Of a stretch of 64,000 nt of DNA, positions 12,087 to 22,838 are shown in pieces. The notes under the pieces were generated by a model that did not search any database, was not told the origin of the DNA, and saw only the letters and a program-made list of their open reading frames with translations. The position numbers and the translations under genes are program-made. The first letter of the stretch is position 1. Each line of letters begins with the position of its first letter. Source of the DNA: Chelydra serpentina (taxonomy: Eukaryota; Chordata; Testudines; Chelydridae); the NCBI GenBank assembly GCA_037349315.1, contig JBAIAC010000134.1, forward strand, positions 806,001-870,000, given 5' to 3'.

Positions 12087-12190
12087 TGTTGAGTGGCTTT
12101 TGGGGCACCTGGCATTGGCTACTGTCAGAAGAGAAGATACAGAGCTAGATGGGCCATTGGTCTAGCCCAGTGTGGCTGTTTTTATGGTTT
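12087..12190 (+). mobile_element. CR1-type 3' tail fused behind tRNA-Thr
   Basis: From about 12,103 the sequence GGGGCACCTGGCATTGGC ... CTAGATGGGCCATTGGTC ... TTTTTATG matches the 3' UTR of a CR1 subfamily also seen at 60,118-60,211. In that copy it is preceded by more CR1 UTR, but here by tRNA-Thr. A tRNA head with a LINE tail is the hallmark of a SINE. Mirrored at about 47,889-47,992. Confidence 0.55.
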
Positions 12191-13061
12191 AAATTACACT
12201 CCCAGGTACTGATAACAGAGTTACTGAAAGTTTGGGAGTTAAGAGCCGACAAGTCCGTGTTCCAGGCCCATCCCAGACGACCCCTCCCTCTGGGACAGGG
12301 GCAGGTCTGACTCTCACACCAAATGCCTCGTTGTCGCTGCCAGAATCTGTGGGCGGCTCATTTGAGTTACGTCCAGTGTGGAGTCCTGCTTTGTGCACCG
12401 TGTCTGAGACTGAAAATCCTAAACCACCCTTTGAAATAACAAATGCAGCAGGATGTGTTATGGTCCCTGCCCCAAAGCAGACAGACCAATGGGGAACTGC
12501 CAGTGAGCCCAGGGTAATACTCCACGGCCGATTTACCTTTGTCGCTTGCTAAACTCCCTCCCAACCTCGTGGGATCGCAGAGCCCGGTAATGAGCCTGAG
12601 CCGAGATGTCTACACTGCAAATTTACCACCCCACAGCCCAAGCCCTGGGAGCCTGAGCTGGCACGGGGCAGCCCTGGGTGTTCATTGCAGTGTGAACATA
12701 GCCTAGCGTTACGTCTACACTGCCATTAACACACCCAAGTCACTGTTCTCAAACCCTGGCTCAGCTGATCCAGGCATGTGGGGCTTGTGCTGCAGGGCTA
12801 TAAAATTACAGTGTAGATGCTTGGGCTTGAGCCCAGCCTCTGAGATCCCACGAGGGGTGAGGGTCTCCGAGGCCGGGCTCCAGCCTGAGCCAAATGTCCC
12901 CACTGCAACTTTTAGCCCCACAACCAGAGACCGAGACGTCCAAGTCAGACGATCCAGGCCAGCCGGGCCTCAGAGCTGTTATCACAGTATAGATGCACCG
13001 AGGGACGTGAACAGAATGGAAATGGATGTGCAACGTTTTTTGTTGAAGGATCAGGTTTCAA
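12191..13061. other. Arm sequence with short DNA-transposon-like repeats
   Basis: Two compact elements with ends like GTCTACACTGCAAAT and CAGTGTGAACATAGCC lie at about 12,600-12,705 and 12,710-12,995. They are non-autonomous DNA transposons by look. No coding exon was recognised. Mirror: 46,937-47,888. Confidence 0.45.
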
Positions 13062-13133
13062 AGGGTGCACTTGGATGGGAACCAAGGACCATTTGATCTG
13101 CAGTCAAACACTCTACCACTGAGTTATACCCCC
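13062..13133 (-). tRNA. tRNA-Cys (GCA)-like, left arm
   Basis: A 72-nt cloverleaf on the minus strand beginning GGGGGTATAACTCAGTGG, anticodon loop ACTGCAGA with anticodon GCA. The acceptor has one mismatch and the T loop reads GGTTCCCATCC instead of GGTTCAAATCC, weakening the B box. The right copy (46,865-46,936) differs by one base in the D arm. Probably an ageing gene or pseudogene. Confidence 0.65.
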
Positions 13134-13885
13134 ATGTTGTGGGCAGTTGATTAAACATTATATATAAGTGTAAACAGAACAGCTTGCACACCCACCGACA
13201 TAGCTTCTCCCGCTGACATAGCTCCCGCCTCTCGGGGAGGTGGGTTAACTACACAAATGGGACAGCTCTCTCCCATCCGCTTAGAGCATCTTCAGTAGTT
13301 ATGAAGAAGTAGTAAATAACCTGCTGAATGGAGAGTAACCAATGCATCGAATATGGCTGTCTGCATTCAATAGGGGTAACTGGCCAGGGAACAGACTGTT
13401 TTGAATAACATGTACCTCAGTTCGGATGCAGAGTCACTGACCGCGGATTGGGACTGGTCCTAACAGGGAATTTGTTTTAGCAATTGGACACATTGCCACT
13501 TCGCTATTGTTATATTATACTCTGAGGGAAATGCCCATTAGATGTTTATTACTAATAAGTTTAGGCAACTTTCTCTCTCTTGTTTTTGAATGTTCTCTCG
13601 TGAATTGCTATGGTAGTTTCTATGTAACTCTGCTAAGCAGGACAAATAATTTCTTTACGAAATGGTTTTTTCCTTGCCTTCATATCGTCTCCTGAAATTA
13701 GTTTATTCATTTTTACTTGTGTTTGGTTGAAAGGTTTAGCCGTGCCATGCACATTGTCACTGCTGTGCTGTTCCTTCAGTAGCCAGGCCCTTAATACCAG
13801 GACTTAGAGTTTCAGAGACAGTTTCTGCTGCCCAACAGTCAAAATAGTTAATCCCCCCCGAACAGGTGTGCAGAGACGTCCCAGC
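13134..13885. other. Arm sequence, no gene seen
   Basis: AT-rich unique-looking sequence, mirrored at about 46,110-46,864. Nothing recognised. Confidence 0.4.
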
Positions 13886-14400
13886 AGCGCTAAAAATTGG
13901 TGGGTGCTCAGCACCCACCAGCAGATCCCCGCCAGCCCCGGGGCCCGCAGCCATCTTACCTCAGCACTGGGGAGATTTGCCGGGCCCCATCCCCGACGCC
14001 GGGCAACGTTGCATTGAGGGCGGGGCCCCACAACGTCGCCCAACGTCGGGGGCGGGGCCACGCAACGTCGCCCGGCGTTGGGGGCGGGGCCCGGCGTTGA
14101 GGCCTTGCCACATTGCCCGTCGTCGGGGGCGGGGCCCGGCGTTAGGGGCCCACCACGTTGGTCGGGGGTGGGGCTCCACCCCTGACGCCGGGCGTCAGCA
14201 CCCAGCAGCGCCGACGGAAGTCGGCCTCTCTCCCTGCGTCCCCTGGGGGGTGTCTCCATGCGCTGCTCCCATTCCTAGCACCAACTCTGCAGCTCCCATT
14301 GGCTGGGAACTGCAGCCAATGGGAGCTGTGTGGGCAGAGCCTGCAGGCAGTGGAGCATGGAGACCCCCTGGGGCCCCCCTCACGTAGGAGTCACTGCCGG
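13886..14400. mobile_element. GC-rich non-autonomous element with internal tandem repeat
   Basis: The core is a tandem array built on (G/C)AACGTCGCCCGGCGTTGGGGGCGGGGC (about 13,980-14,190), dense in CpG and GC boxes. At the mirror site (45,390-46,020) the element has a longer terminus ending GGCGCCTATGG, which resembles a hAT-type end. The left copy lacks about 125 bp there. A second partial copy is present only at 22,244-22,450. Confidence 0.5.
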
Positions 14401-15040
14401 AGGGGGGATGTGACAGTCGCTTTGGGAGCCCCCCCTCCCGAGATAAGTGTCACCCTCTGACCCCTTCCTGCACCCCAACCCCCTGCCCCAGCCCACAGCC
14501 CGCGTACCACACCCAAACCTCCTCCCAGAGCCCTCAGCCCCCCTCCCCAATCCTCTGCCCCAGCCCAGAGCCCGCACCCACCACCCAAACTCCTTCCCAG
14601 AGCCTGACCCCCATCACCCATCCTACACCCCAACCCTCTGCCCCAATCAAGGTACCTCACTTTATGTTCCTTCACTTCCCATTACTGATAATGTAGGAAG
14701 AGGGTGAAGAAGAAAAAAGAACAATGGGGGGAGATAGGAGAGAATGTTCTTTTTCTTGGATGGGTCCCAAGGGGGGACCCGAAAATGAAGCCGCGCACAG
14801 GACCCCATTAACTCTAAATCCTCCTGCTTAGTGGGGACACACACAACTGACTGTATAAAATTGCTTTCTAAAGATCGACTTCTATAAATTCGACATCATT
14901 TCATAACGTAGCCATACCCTTAGTGTAGAAGGAACCCTGAGGGTGTTTATTTCCAAGCTGAGGTTCCATTTCTGACATTTACCTTCTTTCCTGCTTTGTT
15001 ACATGGCCAGCGAGCAAACCGGAGCTGTTCCAAGGCCGGT
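14401..15040. other. C-rich minisatellite-like stretch and unique sequence
   Basis: About 14,455-14,645 is a run of CCCAGAGCC/CACCCAAACTCC-type motifs repeated at about 65-bp spacing. At the mirror site this stretch was the target of the right-arm-only CR1 insertion. The remainder includes an ATTCGACATCATTTC phrase of a DNA element end. No gene. Confidence 0.5.
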
Positions 15041-15043
15041 TAG

Positions 15044-15439
15044 ATGCTGCTTTCTAGACCAGAGAGCTGGGGTTGGCTGAAAACGCTGTCACCATCAGCT
15101 GGTCAGAGACACCAGGGAGGGAGGGTGGAATTTAGGAGTCTCCCACCATGGGCAGACTACGTGGCTCTGGGAAGAAGGATAAAGGCGTTTGAGGCGCAAG
15201 TGGTGTTCTCGTCCATTCTCCCTGTGGCAGGAAAAGGCCGGGGTAGAGACCGTCGAATCGTGGAAGTCAACGAATGGCTACGCAGATGGTGTCGGAGAGA
15301 AGGGTTTGGATTCTTTGACCATGGGATGGTGTTCCAAGAAGAAGGAGTGCTAGGCAGAGACGGGCTCCACCTGACGAAGAGAAGGAAGAGCATCTTTGGA
15401 AGCAGGCTGGACAACCTAGTGAGGAGGGCTTTAAACTAG
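15044..15439 (+). CDS. CR1 ORF1, C-terminal fragment (esterase-like domain), left arm
   Basis: 131 codons ending 44 nt before ORF2. It carries the CR1 ORF1 esterase-like C-terminus: [41 protein letters not shown] and GRDGLHL. The Asp-x-x-His pair (DGLHL) fits the catalytic end of an SGNH-type esterase. The N-terminal part is missing, and the first 30 or so residues from the ATG may be non-CR1 flank. Not expected to be functional alone. Confidence 0.7.
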   Translation: MLLSRPESWGWLKTLSPSAGQRHQGGRVEFRSLPPWADYVALGRRIKAFEAQVVFSSILPVAGKGRGRDRRIVEVNEWLRRWCRREGFGFFDHGMVFQEEGVLGRDGLHLTKRRKSIFGSRLDNLVRRALN

Positions 15440-18426
15440 GTTCACCGGGGGAAGGAGACCAAAGCCCCGAGGTAAGTGGGGAAGTGGGATACCGGGAGGA
15501 AGCACAAGTAGGTGAGTGCAAGAGGGGAGGGCTCCTGCCCCATACTGGGACAGCAGGACAATCGGTGAGTTATCTTAAATGCCTATACACAAATGCAAGA
15601 AGCCTGGGGAACAAGCAGGGAGAACTGGAAGTCCTGGCACAGTCAAGGAATTATGATGTAATTGGAATAACAGAGACTTGGTGGGATAACTCACATGATT
15701 GGAGTACTGTCATGGATGGATATAAACTGTTCAGGAAGGATAGGCAGGGCAGAAAAGGTGGGGGAGTTGCTTTGTATGTAAGAGAGCAGTATGACTGCTC
15801 AGAGCTCCAGGATGAAACTGCAGAAAAACCTGAGAGTCTCCGGATTAAATGTAGAAGTGTGAGCAACAAGGGTAATGTCGTGGTGGGAGTCTGCTACAGA
15901 CCACCAGACCAGGGGGATGAGGTGGACGAGGCTTTCTTCCAGCAACTAACAGAAGTTACTAGATCACAGGCCCTGGTTCTCATGGGTGACTTTAATCACC
16001 CCGACATCTGCTGGGAGAGCAATACAGCGGTCCACAGACAATCCAGGAAGTTTTTGGAAAGTGTAGGGGACAATTTCCTGGTGCAAGTGCTGGAGGAACC
16101 AACTAGGGGAAAAGCTCTTCTTGACCTGCTGCTCACAAACAGGGAAGAAATAGTAGAGGAAGCAATAGTGGATGGGAACCTGGGAGGCAGTGACCATGAG
16201 ATGGTCGAGTTCAGGATCCTGACACAAGGAAGAAAGGAGAGCAGTAGAATACAGAGCCTGGACTTCAGAAAAGCAGACTTTGACTCCCTCAGGGAACTGA
16301 TGGGCAAGGTCCCCTGGGAGAATAACATGAGGGGGAAAGGAGTCGAGGAAAGCTGGCTGTATTTTAAAGAATCCTTATTGAGGTTGCAGGAACAAACCAT
16401 CCCGATGTGTAGAAAGAAAAGTAAATATGGCAGGCGACCAGCTTGGCTTAACAGTGAAATCCTTGCTCATCTTAAACACAAAAAAGCAGCTTACAAGAAG
16501 TGGAAGATTGGACAAATGACCAGGGAGGAGTATAAAAATATTGTTCAGGCAAGCAGGAGTGAAATTAGGAAGGCCAAATCACACTTGGAGTTGCAGCTAG
16601 CCGGAGATGTTAGGAGTAACAAGAAGGGTTTCTTCAGGTATGTGAGCAACAAGAAGAAAGTCAAGGAAAGTGTGGGCCCCTTGCTGAATGAGGGAGGGAA
16701 CCTAGTGACAGAGGATGTGGAAAAAGCTAGTGTACTCAATGCTTTTTTTGCCTCTGTCTTCACAGACAAAGTCAGCTCCCAGGCGGCTGCATTCCGCAGC
16801 ACGGTATGGGGAGGAGGTGACCAGCCCTCTGTGGAGAAAGAAGTAGTTCAGGACTATTTAGAAAAGCTGGACGAACACAAGTCCATGGGGCCGGATGCAC
16901 TGCATCCGAGGGTGCTAAAGGAGTTGGCCGATGTGATTGCAGAGCCATTGGCCATTATCTTTCACAAATCATGGCAATCGGGGGAGGTCCCGAATGACTG
17001 GAAAAAAGCTAATGTAGTGCCCATCTTTAAAAAAGGGAAGAAGGAAGATCAGGGGAACTACAGGCCAGTCAGTCTCACCTCAGTCCCTGGAAAAATCATG
17101 GAACAGGTCCTCAAGGAATCAATTTTGAACCACTTAAAGGAGGGGAAAGTGATCAGGAACAGTCAGCATGGATTCACCAAGGGCAAGTCATGCCTGACTA
17201 ACCTAATTGCCTTCTATGATGAGCTAACTGGCTCTGTGGATGAGGGGAAAGCAGTGGATGTGCTATTTCTTGACTTTAGCAAAGCTTTTGATACAGTCTC
17301 CCACAGTATTCTTGCCAGCAAGTTAAGGAAGTATGGGCTGGATGAATGGACGGTAAGGTGGATAGAAAACTGGCTGGATGGTCATGCTCAATGGGTAGTG
17401 ATCAATGGCTCCATGTCTAGTTGGCAGCCGGTATCAAGTGGAGTGCCCCAAGGGTCGGTGCTGGGGCCGGTTTTGTTCAATACCTTCATCAACGACCTGG
17501 AGGATGGTGTGGACTGCACCCTCAGCAAGTTTGCAGATGACACTAAACTGGGAGGAGTGGTTGATACGTTGGAGGGTAGGGACAGGATACAGAGGGACCT
17601 AGACAAATTAGAGGATTGGGCCAAAAGAAATCTGATGAGGTTCAACAAGGACAAGTGCAGAATCCTGCACTTAGGACAGAAGAATCCCATGCACTCCTAC
17701 AGACTAGGGACCGAATGGCTGGGCAGCAGTTCTGCAGAAAAGGACCTAGGGGTTACAGTGGACGAAAAGCTGAATATGATTCAACAGTGTGGCCTTGTTG
17801 CCAAGAAGGCTAACGGCATTTTGGGCTGTATAAGTAGGGGCATTTCCAGCAGATCGAGGGACGTGATTATTCCCCTCTATTCGGCACTGGTGAGGCCTCA
17901 TTTGGAGTACTGTGTCCAGTTTGGGGCCCCACACTACAAGAAGGATGTGGATAAATTGGAAAGAGTCCAACGGAGGGCAACAAAAATGATTAGGGGGCTG
18001 GAGCACATGACTTATGAGGAGAGGCTGAGGGAACTGGGATTGTTTAGCCTGCAGAAGAGAAGAGTGAGGGGGGATTTGATAGCTCCTTTCAACTACCTGA
18101 AAGGGGGTTCCAAAGAGGCTGGATCTAGACTGTTCTCAGTGGTAGAAGATGACAGAACAAGGAGTAATGGTCTCAAGTTGCAGAGGGGGAGGTTTAGGTT
18201 GGATATTAGGAAAAACTTTTTCACTAGTAGGGTGGTGAAGCACCGGAATGGGTTACCTAGGGAGGTGGTGGAATCTCCTTCCTTAGAGGTTTTTAAGGTC
18301 AGGCTTGACAAAGCCCTGGCTGGGATGATCTAGTTGGGGTTGGTCCTGCTTTGAGCAGGGGGTTGGACTAGATGACCTCCTGAGGTCCCTTCCAACCCTG
18401 AGATTCTATGATTCTATGATTCTATG
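15050..18426 (+). mobile_element. CR1 LINE, 5'-truncated, left arm
   Basis: A non-LTR retrotransposon with the C-terminal part of ORF1, a complete ORF2, a short 3' UTR (GGGTTGGACTAGATGACC) and a tail of three ATTCTATG-type octamers ending at 18,426. The 5' end is placed near where the ORF1 similarity begins and is uncertain by tens of bases. The mirror is 39,717 to about 43,084 at the same place in the right arm, so one insertion was duplicated with the arm. It lacks the 5' UTR and most of ORF1, so it is not autonomous as it stands. Confidence 0.9.
15484..18333 (+). CDS. CR1 ORF2: endonuclease plus reverse transcriptase, left arm
   Basis: 949 codons with no internal stop. It nicks target DNA and reverse-transcribes CR1 RNA (target-primed reverse transcription). 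The apurinic-type endonuclease spans about residues 30-245, with TETWWD (63-68), GDFNHP (168-173) and SDHEMV (236-241), all expected catalytic positions present. The RT spans about 480-800, with the active-site motif FADD (683-686) and the upstream [13 protein letters not shown] block as [11 protein letters not shown]1 ORF2 proteins are normally close to this length, so it appears complete. It differs from the right-arm copy at about 40 residues by eye. Expression is unknown. Confidence 0.88.
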   Translation: MGYREEAQVGECKRGGLLPHTGTAGQSVSYLKCLYTNARSLGNKQGELEVLAQSRNYDVIGITETWWDNSHDWSTVMDGYKLFRKDRQGRKGGGVALYVREQYDCSELQDETAEKPESLRIKCRSVSNKGNVVVGVCYRPPDQGDEVDEAFFQQLTEVTRSQALVLMGDFNHPDICWESNTAVHRQSRKFLESVGDNFLVQVLEEPTRGKALLDLLLTNREEIVEEAIVDGNLGGSDHEMVEFRILTQGRKESSRIQSLDFRKADFDSLRELMGKVPWENNMRGKGVEESWLYFKESLLRLQEQTIPMCRKKSKYGRRPAWLNSEILAHLKHKKAAYKKWKIGQMTREEYKNIVQASRSEIRKAKSHLELQLAGDVRSNKKGFFRYVSNKKKVKESVGPLLNEGGNLVTEDVEKASVLNAFFASVFTDKVSSQAAAFRSTVWGGGDQPSVEKEVVQDYLEKLDEHKSMGPDALHPRVLKELADVIAEPLAIIFHKSWQSGEVPNDWKKANVVPIFKKGKKEDQGNYRPVSLTSVPGKIMEQVLKESILNHLKEGKVIRNSQHGFTKGKSCLTNLIAFYDELTGSVDEGKAVDVLFLDFSKAFDTVSHSILASKLRKYGLDEWTVRWIENWLDGHAQWVVINGSMSSWQPVSSGVPQGSVLGPVLFNTFINDLEDGVDCTLSKFADDTKLGGVVDTLEGRDRIQRDLDKLEDWAKRNLMRFNKDKCRILHLGQKNPMHSYRLGTEWLGSSSAEKDLGVTVDEKLNMIQQCGLVAKKANGILGCISRGISSRSRDVIIPLYSALVRPHLEYCVQFGAPHYKKDVDKLERVQRRATKMIRGLEHMTYEERLRELGLFSLQKRRVRGDLIAPFNYLKGGSKEAGSRLFSVVEDDRTRSNGLKLQRGRFRLDIRKNFFTSRVVKHRNGLPREVVESPSLEVFKVRLDKALAGMI

Positions 18427-19210
18427 GGCAGGTGCTGCTGGACTCATCTAGTGGGGGAGAGTCTGAAAAAGCTTCTCAGCTCCCAGAGAGGGGCAGACAA
18501 GCCGGTTCCCCGCATGCCACACACACATTTTCACAAGTAATCAGGTCCCCCTGGGGAAAAGCTCAAAAGAAGCCCGGCCTCAGGCATGTCAGAGAAGGGA
18601 ATCACTGTTTGCCTTAAGAGCTGGGTGAGCGAGACCTGCAGGTCGTTAGATCCCTCCAGTGTCTGATGAAACCATGTGTGGGGAAGGTCTGGGGAGGCGG
18701 AGGAGAGGGGAAAGGGGCTTGCAGCTGTTGTGCAATCACCGTGCTCCCAGCAGAAGGGTCCGGGGGGTTCAGCTCTGTGGTGGCTTGTTGAGGACACAGA
18801 ACTCACCAGATGGCAAAGCTCCGAGCCCCGTTCCACGGAGTCAGAATGTGACCAGCTCACACCGAGCGGGAGCAACGCTCGTCCCTTGGTCTCTAGGCCA
18901 GAGCTCCTATCAGCTCAGTGTCCTCCCGGTCGGCTGCTGAGAGGGTTGCGATGGGCTAAATGAATTCAGAGGAGGATTGTTCCTCGTGGGTTTTCTTTGA
19001 GTTGCTCTGTGACCCTGCTGGAGAAAGCATCAGTTGAGCTTGTTTCGGTACCTTGGGGTTGGGCTCAGGTTGTGACCCTGAACACAGGGGTTCCTGCACT
19101 CTCTGCTCTCAGCCCCTCAGGGACTGGACAAAAGAACAACTTCAGAAACTGGATAGAAAGTAACCTGAGAAAGTGCAGTATAAGTGAGAAAAACCAACAA
19201 TATTGCCATG
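18427..19210. other. Arm sequence between CR1 and tRNA-Glu-like, no gene seen
   Basis: Unique-looking sequence mirrored at 38,962-39,716. No exon, RNA or repeat family recognised. Confidence 0.4.
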
Positions 19211-19276
19211 TCCCTGGTGGTCTAGTGGTTAGGATTTGACACTGCCATGGCCTGGGTTCGATTCCCAGTCAGGGAA
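19211..19276 (+). pseudogene. tRNA-Glu-like gene lacking the anticodon loop, left arm
   Basis: Starts TCCCTGGTGGTCTAGTGG (canonical tRNA-Glu A box region) and ends GGTTCGATTCCCAGTCAGGGAA (perfect B box and acceptor). Between them the anticodon stem-loop is shortened to about GACAC-T-GCCA, and the usual 7-nt loop with CTC/TTC is missing, giving 66 nt instead of 72. The right copy (38,896-38,961) has the same deletion, so it predates the arm duplication. Pol III could still bind, but the product cannot decode. Confidence 0.75.
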
Positions 19277-20478
19277 AAGTGACTTTATATTAAAAATCCT
19301 TCAGTTAGTCTTCACTTGCAGGTTAAACAAATCCCTGTTTTTTTCCGATTCCCCATCTTCGACATGGTGTGGGGAAGGGCTTTGGAGACCATATAAAAAT
19401 CAAAGCTTCCCACTGACTAGTAACAGAATGTCGGCATGTTTCCACTGTGCCCCTCGAAGTCCAGGCCGCGTGCCCTTTTACATAAATAGATGTGCAAATT
19501 ATTTTTTCCCCTTGCTAGCTAGCCTAACCAACATTATAATAACAATAATAGACATTCAGGTTGACCCAAGATGAATATTTTTTACAATTTTCTTGCTGAA
19601 ACAAAACCAAAAGATCATTTTGGGTCAACCAAAATATCTCAGCAAATCAAATATTCCTCCAAAAAACTTTCATCCCACTCTATATACCAGTCTTTTGAAG
19701 TAACCATCCCAGAGAAACGGGCCATTAGCCTCTTCCATTCCTGAGGTCTAGCAGCTGAAGTGTTCTAAGCATGGACGATGGACCCGTCACCTGTTGGCCC
19801 CTGGTTCTTACCTTGCTCAGGTAGCTTCTGATGAAAGGCAATATAGTATAGTGGCAGCCCTACTTCTATCCCTCTGCCCAACTAGGGGTGTTTGTGTCAC
19901 ATTGCATATAAAAATACAATAAATGCATTTTGTTGGTACTTAAACCTGGGATCAAGATGAAACATTGTGATTGTACGTCAATGAGAAAGTCTCTGCTGAG
20001 TTCTACAGAGGGAAGGTTTCTCCTCAGGTTCTAGCACAGGATAAAAGTTCTGAAGGTTCTTAGAGCTTCCAGACACATGGATCAGAATTGTCAGAAGGTC
20101 TCACACCCACCCCTAGAGCCAGATTTTCAGAACAACTCAGCTCCAATTTAGGCACCAAAATTTTTGGCCAGGTTTTCAGAAAGGCTGAACACACTGGGGG
20201 CTGAGCTATTTTGAAAACAAAAGGTGGTAGAAGTTGTGGGTGCTGGTTGCTTGTCCGTCCGGCCCACCCTGCAGGAGTCTGAGGTTCAACATTACTTTCT
20301 CAGGATGGTAGCAACCATCTTTTAGTCACTTAAAAAGTGATCAGGGACACTACATATAACAATCAGCTGTGCTTTCGAAGGTCTCCCGAAGTTGAAAGAG
20401 ATGTGCCATCTCCGCCTCCCTGAAGAGTTCATAACAAGTTAAAGAAAACTAAGATTGGTAAATCGCTTGACGAACAGT
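19277..20478. other. Arm sequence, no gene seen
   Basis: AT-richer unique sequence mirrored at about 37,696-38,895. No domain, RNA or repeat family was recognised. Confidence 0.4.
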
Positions 20479-20586
20479 GTTAGTCTGGCCGAATGATCTA
20501 ACGCATCAGACTCAAGGCTCTGAATTTTCATCATATGTTGTTCTGGGCTCCATATGGAGGTGTGCAGTCACATCCCACTCCTCACA
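20479..20586 (+). pseudogene. tRNA-Leu (CAA)-like pseudogene with intron, left arm
   Basis: The 5' half TCTGGCCGAATGATCTAA...CAGACTCAAGG matches tRNA-Leu(CAA) with anticodon CAA. An insertion of about 30 nt at the usual intron position and a 3' half GGCTCC...GGAGG...CATCCCACTCC follow. The acceptor stem no longer pairs and the B box is damaged (CAGTCACATCC). The right copy (37,588-37,695) differs at one visible base. Confidence 0.7.
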
Positions 20587-21214
20587 CAAGCATTGTCTTC
20601 CACCTGAAGAAATAGCCTCATTTCAACCTCGCCTGTAAGATGACACCACCAACTGCTTAGCATTTGTATGAGAGACGTTGGAAGGAATTCAAACATCTTC
20701 AGAAGTGGTGCCTTCAGGGCACCTACAGGGCCGTCCTTAGCCATAGGCAGAACAGGCAGCCGCCTAGGGCACCATGGGGTCTGGGGGCACCAGACACTCT
20801 GCCGGGAGGGACGGTCCTAGAGAGAGCCGAATGCCTGAAGCACAGTCTGAGGGAGGGGATTGGCTGCTGGGGTCTCTGGGAAGGGGAGGGGGCTAAGGGT
20901 GGGGAAAGGAACACACCTGTACTGGCAGTATCCTTTGTTGCTCCCCATAATGTCCATTCTTCTCACCCCCACTCAGTACCCCCCCTTTCATCCCCCCCCC
21001 CACAGAGCACCCCTCTCTCCCCCCTCCCCTCCGGCAGGGCTGGGTTGGGTGAGGTGCTAGGGGAAGGGGGGGCTGTCTGCATGCTGAGGAATGAAAGTGA
21101 AAGTAACTCACTTCCTCGGCAGCCAGCCAGGATTGGAATGGTCACCCCCAGCTGGCTGGGCTGGGGACAGGGTGACCACAGAGCATGTGTGAAAAACCAG
21201 GACAGGCGGTTGGG
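20587..21214. other. Arm sequence with DNA-transposon-like remnant
   Basis: About 20,727-20,900 begins CAGGGCCGTCCTTAGCC, a phrase typical of old hAT-type non-autonomous elements. A C-rich stretch at 20,960-21,030 differs in length between the arms. No gene. Mirror: 36,959-37,587. Confidence 0.45.
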
Positions 21215-21426
21215 GTAGGGTGACCAGATGTCCCAGTTTTATAGGGACAGTCCTAATTTTAGGGTCGTTTTCTTATATGGGCTCCTATTACCGCCCACCC
21301 CCCGTCCCGATTTTTCACCCTTGCTGTCTGGTCACCCTAGGTGGGGGGTAATTGGTGCCTATATAAGACAACGCCGCAAATGTCGGGACTGGCCCTTTAA
21401 AATCAGGACATCTGGTCACCCTCGCT
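21215..21426. mobile_element. Two abutting foldback MITEs, left arm
   Basis: A complete copy (21,215-21,340, ends TAGGGTGACCAGATG and CTGGTCACCCTAG) runs directly into a second partial copy that ends GGTCACCCTCG at about 21,426. They are the same family as 5,340-5,464. A half-copy lies at about 21,169-21,200. Mirrored at about 36,750-36,958. Confidence 0.75.
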
Positions 21427-22243
21427 GGGGAGTGTCTCTCCCCCGGGCTGGCAGCGATCCACCTCATCCGGGGGGAGCTGTGCAGGGCAGGGGGAGCTGC
21501 TGTGGCTCCGTGGGTGCCCGTCCCTGAGATCAGATGCTGGGCTAACTTCCCCATGGTCCGTGGGGCTGGCGGTGGTGCCCAGTGGCCTGTGATCGGACCT
21601 GAGGGTTTGCTGCTGCTGTTGCCGCTCTGCTCCCCAAGAGATGGATCTGGGGGTCCTGCAGATTTCACCGATCTCCTCCTCTCCTGCAGCTGTTGGACCC
21701 GCAAGCCGGGGGGTGAGCCCAGCACGGAAGCAGGACTGTGTTGCCATTTACATGGTCATTTAACAACTTTGTTTGCCAAAAACGCTTCCCAACAATCCTG
21801 AATCCAATTTCAATATTTTTTAAAAAAATCAGTGCGTTAGCCCAAAAGTTGTTGACAATTATCTGTGACAAGTTTGGTTTGGGGCGGGGACTGGGCCAGT
21901 TTTCATCAGAGAAACAAAAAATGTTGACTGGCTCTAGCCCTGTTCCTGCTCTTCTATGGGAAGCACCTTGCCCTGACTAGCCAGCAGGCGGGGCAATTCT
22001 AGGGGGGCACAGCAATGGGGGGGCATGGCCCCATCAGTTTTAAAAGGAGGGCTCTGCTATTCCCATGGATACTTCTCATGTCACCGTGGTTCTGCTGCAG
22101 CCCCAGGTAAGCAATGGGTTCGGGTTGCTGGTTAAAGATTTCCTCTTTCCCCATCCCCGCCCCACGTGTCCAGCCTGCAGGAGGGAGGGGCTGGCCCGAG
22201 AGCCGTGTGAACATCATCCTGTCGACACTGTGGGGTTAGCGCA
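21427..22243. other. Arm sequence, no gene seen
   Basis: Mirrored at about 35,905-36,749. No domain, RNA or repeat family recognised. Confidence 0.4.
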
Positions 22244-22450
22244 CAGGCGCCGACTTTCTGTGGCGCTGGTGGGAGCTCACGCCCAGCGTCGGGGGTGGGG
22301 CCCCACCCCCAACGCCGGGTGACGTTGCGGGGCCCCGCCCCCGATGCCGGGCCCCATCCCCGATGCCGACGCAACATCGCCCAGCGTCGGGGGCGGGGCC
22401 CCGCAATGTCTCCCGGTGCTAAGGTAAGATGGCGGCGGGCCCCGGGGTCG
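22244..22450. mobile_element. Second copy of GC-rich tandem element, left arm only
   Basis: Starts near CAGGCGCCGACTTTCTGTGG and contains the same GGGGGCGGGGCCCCGC and CGCCCAGCGTCGGG units as 13,980-14,190. The right arm lacks this whole stretch (about 22,271-22,750 of the left), joining GGTGGGAGC directly to the tRNA-Phe flank. Confidence 0.55.
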
Positions 22451-22504
22451 GCGGGGAGCTGGCACACACCGATGGGCGAACCTGGAGAAAGTGGCAGCAG
22501 CCCT

Positions 22505-22560
22505 TCGAGAGATCAACTGGTAGAGCAAAGGGCTGGAGCCGGAGCTCAGGAAGTCAACCT
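22505..22560 (+). pseudogene. tRNA-Tyr-like fragment, left arm
   Basis: CCTTCGAGAGATCAACTGG followed by TAGAGCAAAGGGCTGGAG resembles the 5' half of tRNA-Tyr through the anticodon region, but no matching 3' half was found. A related fragment lies on the minus strand at about 24,620-24,675 and another at 33,905-33,950. Could equally be the decayed head of a SINE. Confidence 0.3.
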
Positions 22561-22771
22561 TCTCTTGCCCTTGTGACTCCAGCTTGAAGGAGAGCTTCTT
22601 TTCATTCCCCTTGCTGAGAAAGAGCAAGAGAAGAAGGAAAGCCCAGGTGGGCACAAGCCCCCACTGTCTTTTCCTGCTGGGGAGCCTGAAACGAGGGACT
22701 CGTGGTGGGTAGAGGTACCACTGCGCTTCGAGAAAACAGTCCACCCCTGCACACAAAGGGACCAAAGAATA

Positions 22772-22838
22772 TGCCAAAGCCTGGGATTGAACCAGGGACC
22801 TTTAGATCTTCAGTCTAACGCTCTCCCAACTGAGCTTC
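22772..22838 (-). pseudogene. tRNA-Phe (GAA), left arm, 5' acceptor broken
   Basis: The minus strand reads AGCTCAGTTGGGAGAGCG, anticodon loop ACTGAAGA (GAA), then CCTGGTTCAATCCCAGG and CTTTGGCA. The 5' acceptor strand is replaced: AAGAAGCTC instead of GCCAAAGTAGCTC, at a junction where about 110 bp present in the right arm is missing. The mirror copy at 35,801-35,873 is intact. Confidence 0.75.

Noticed and set aside
15484..18333. Endogenous retrovirus or retroviral pol
   Set aside because: No LTRs, protease, RNase H or integrase. An AP-type endonuclease, FADD reverse transcriptase and octamer tail identify CR1.
22505..22560. Functional tRNA-Tyr
   Set aside because: Only the 5' half resembles tRNA-Tyr; the anticodon is altered and no 3' half or acceptor partner could be found.
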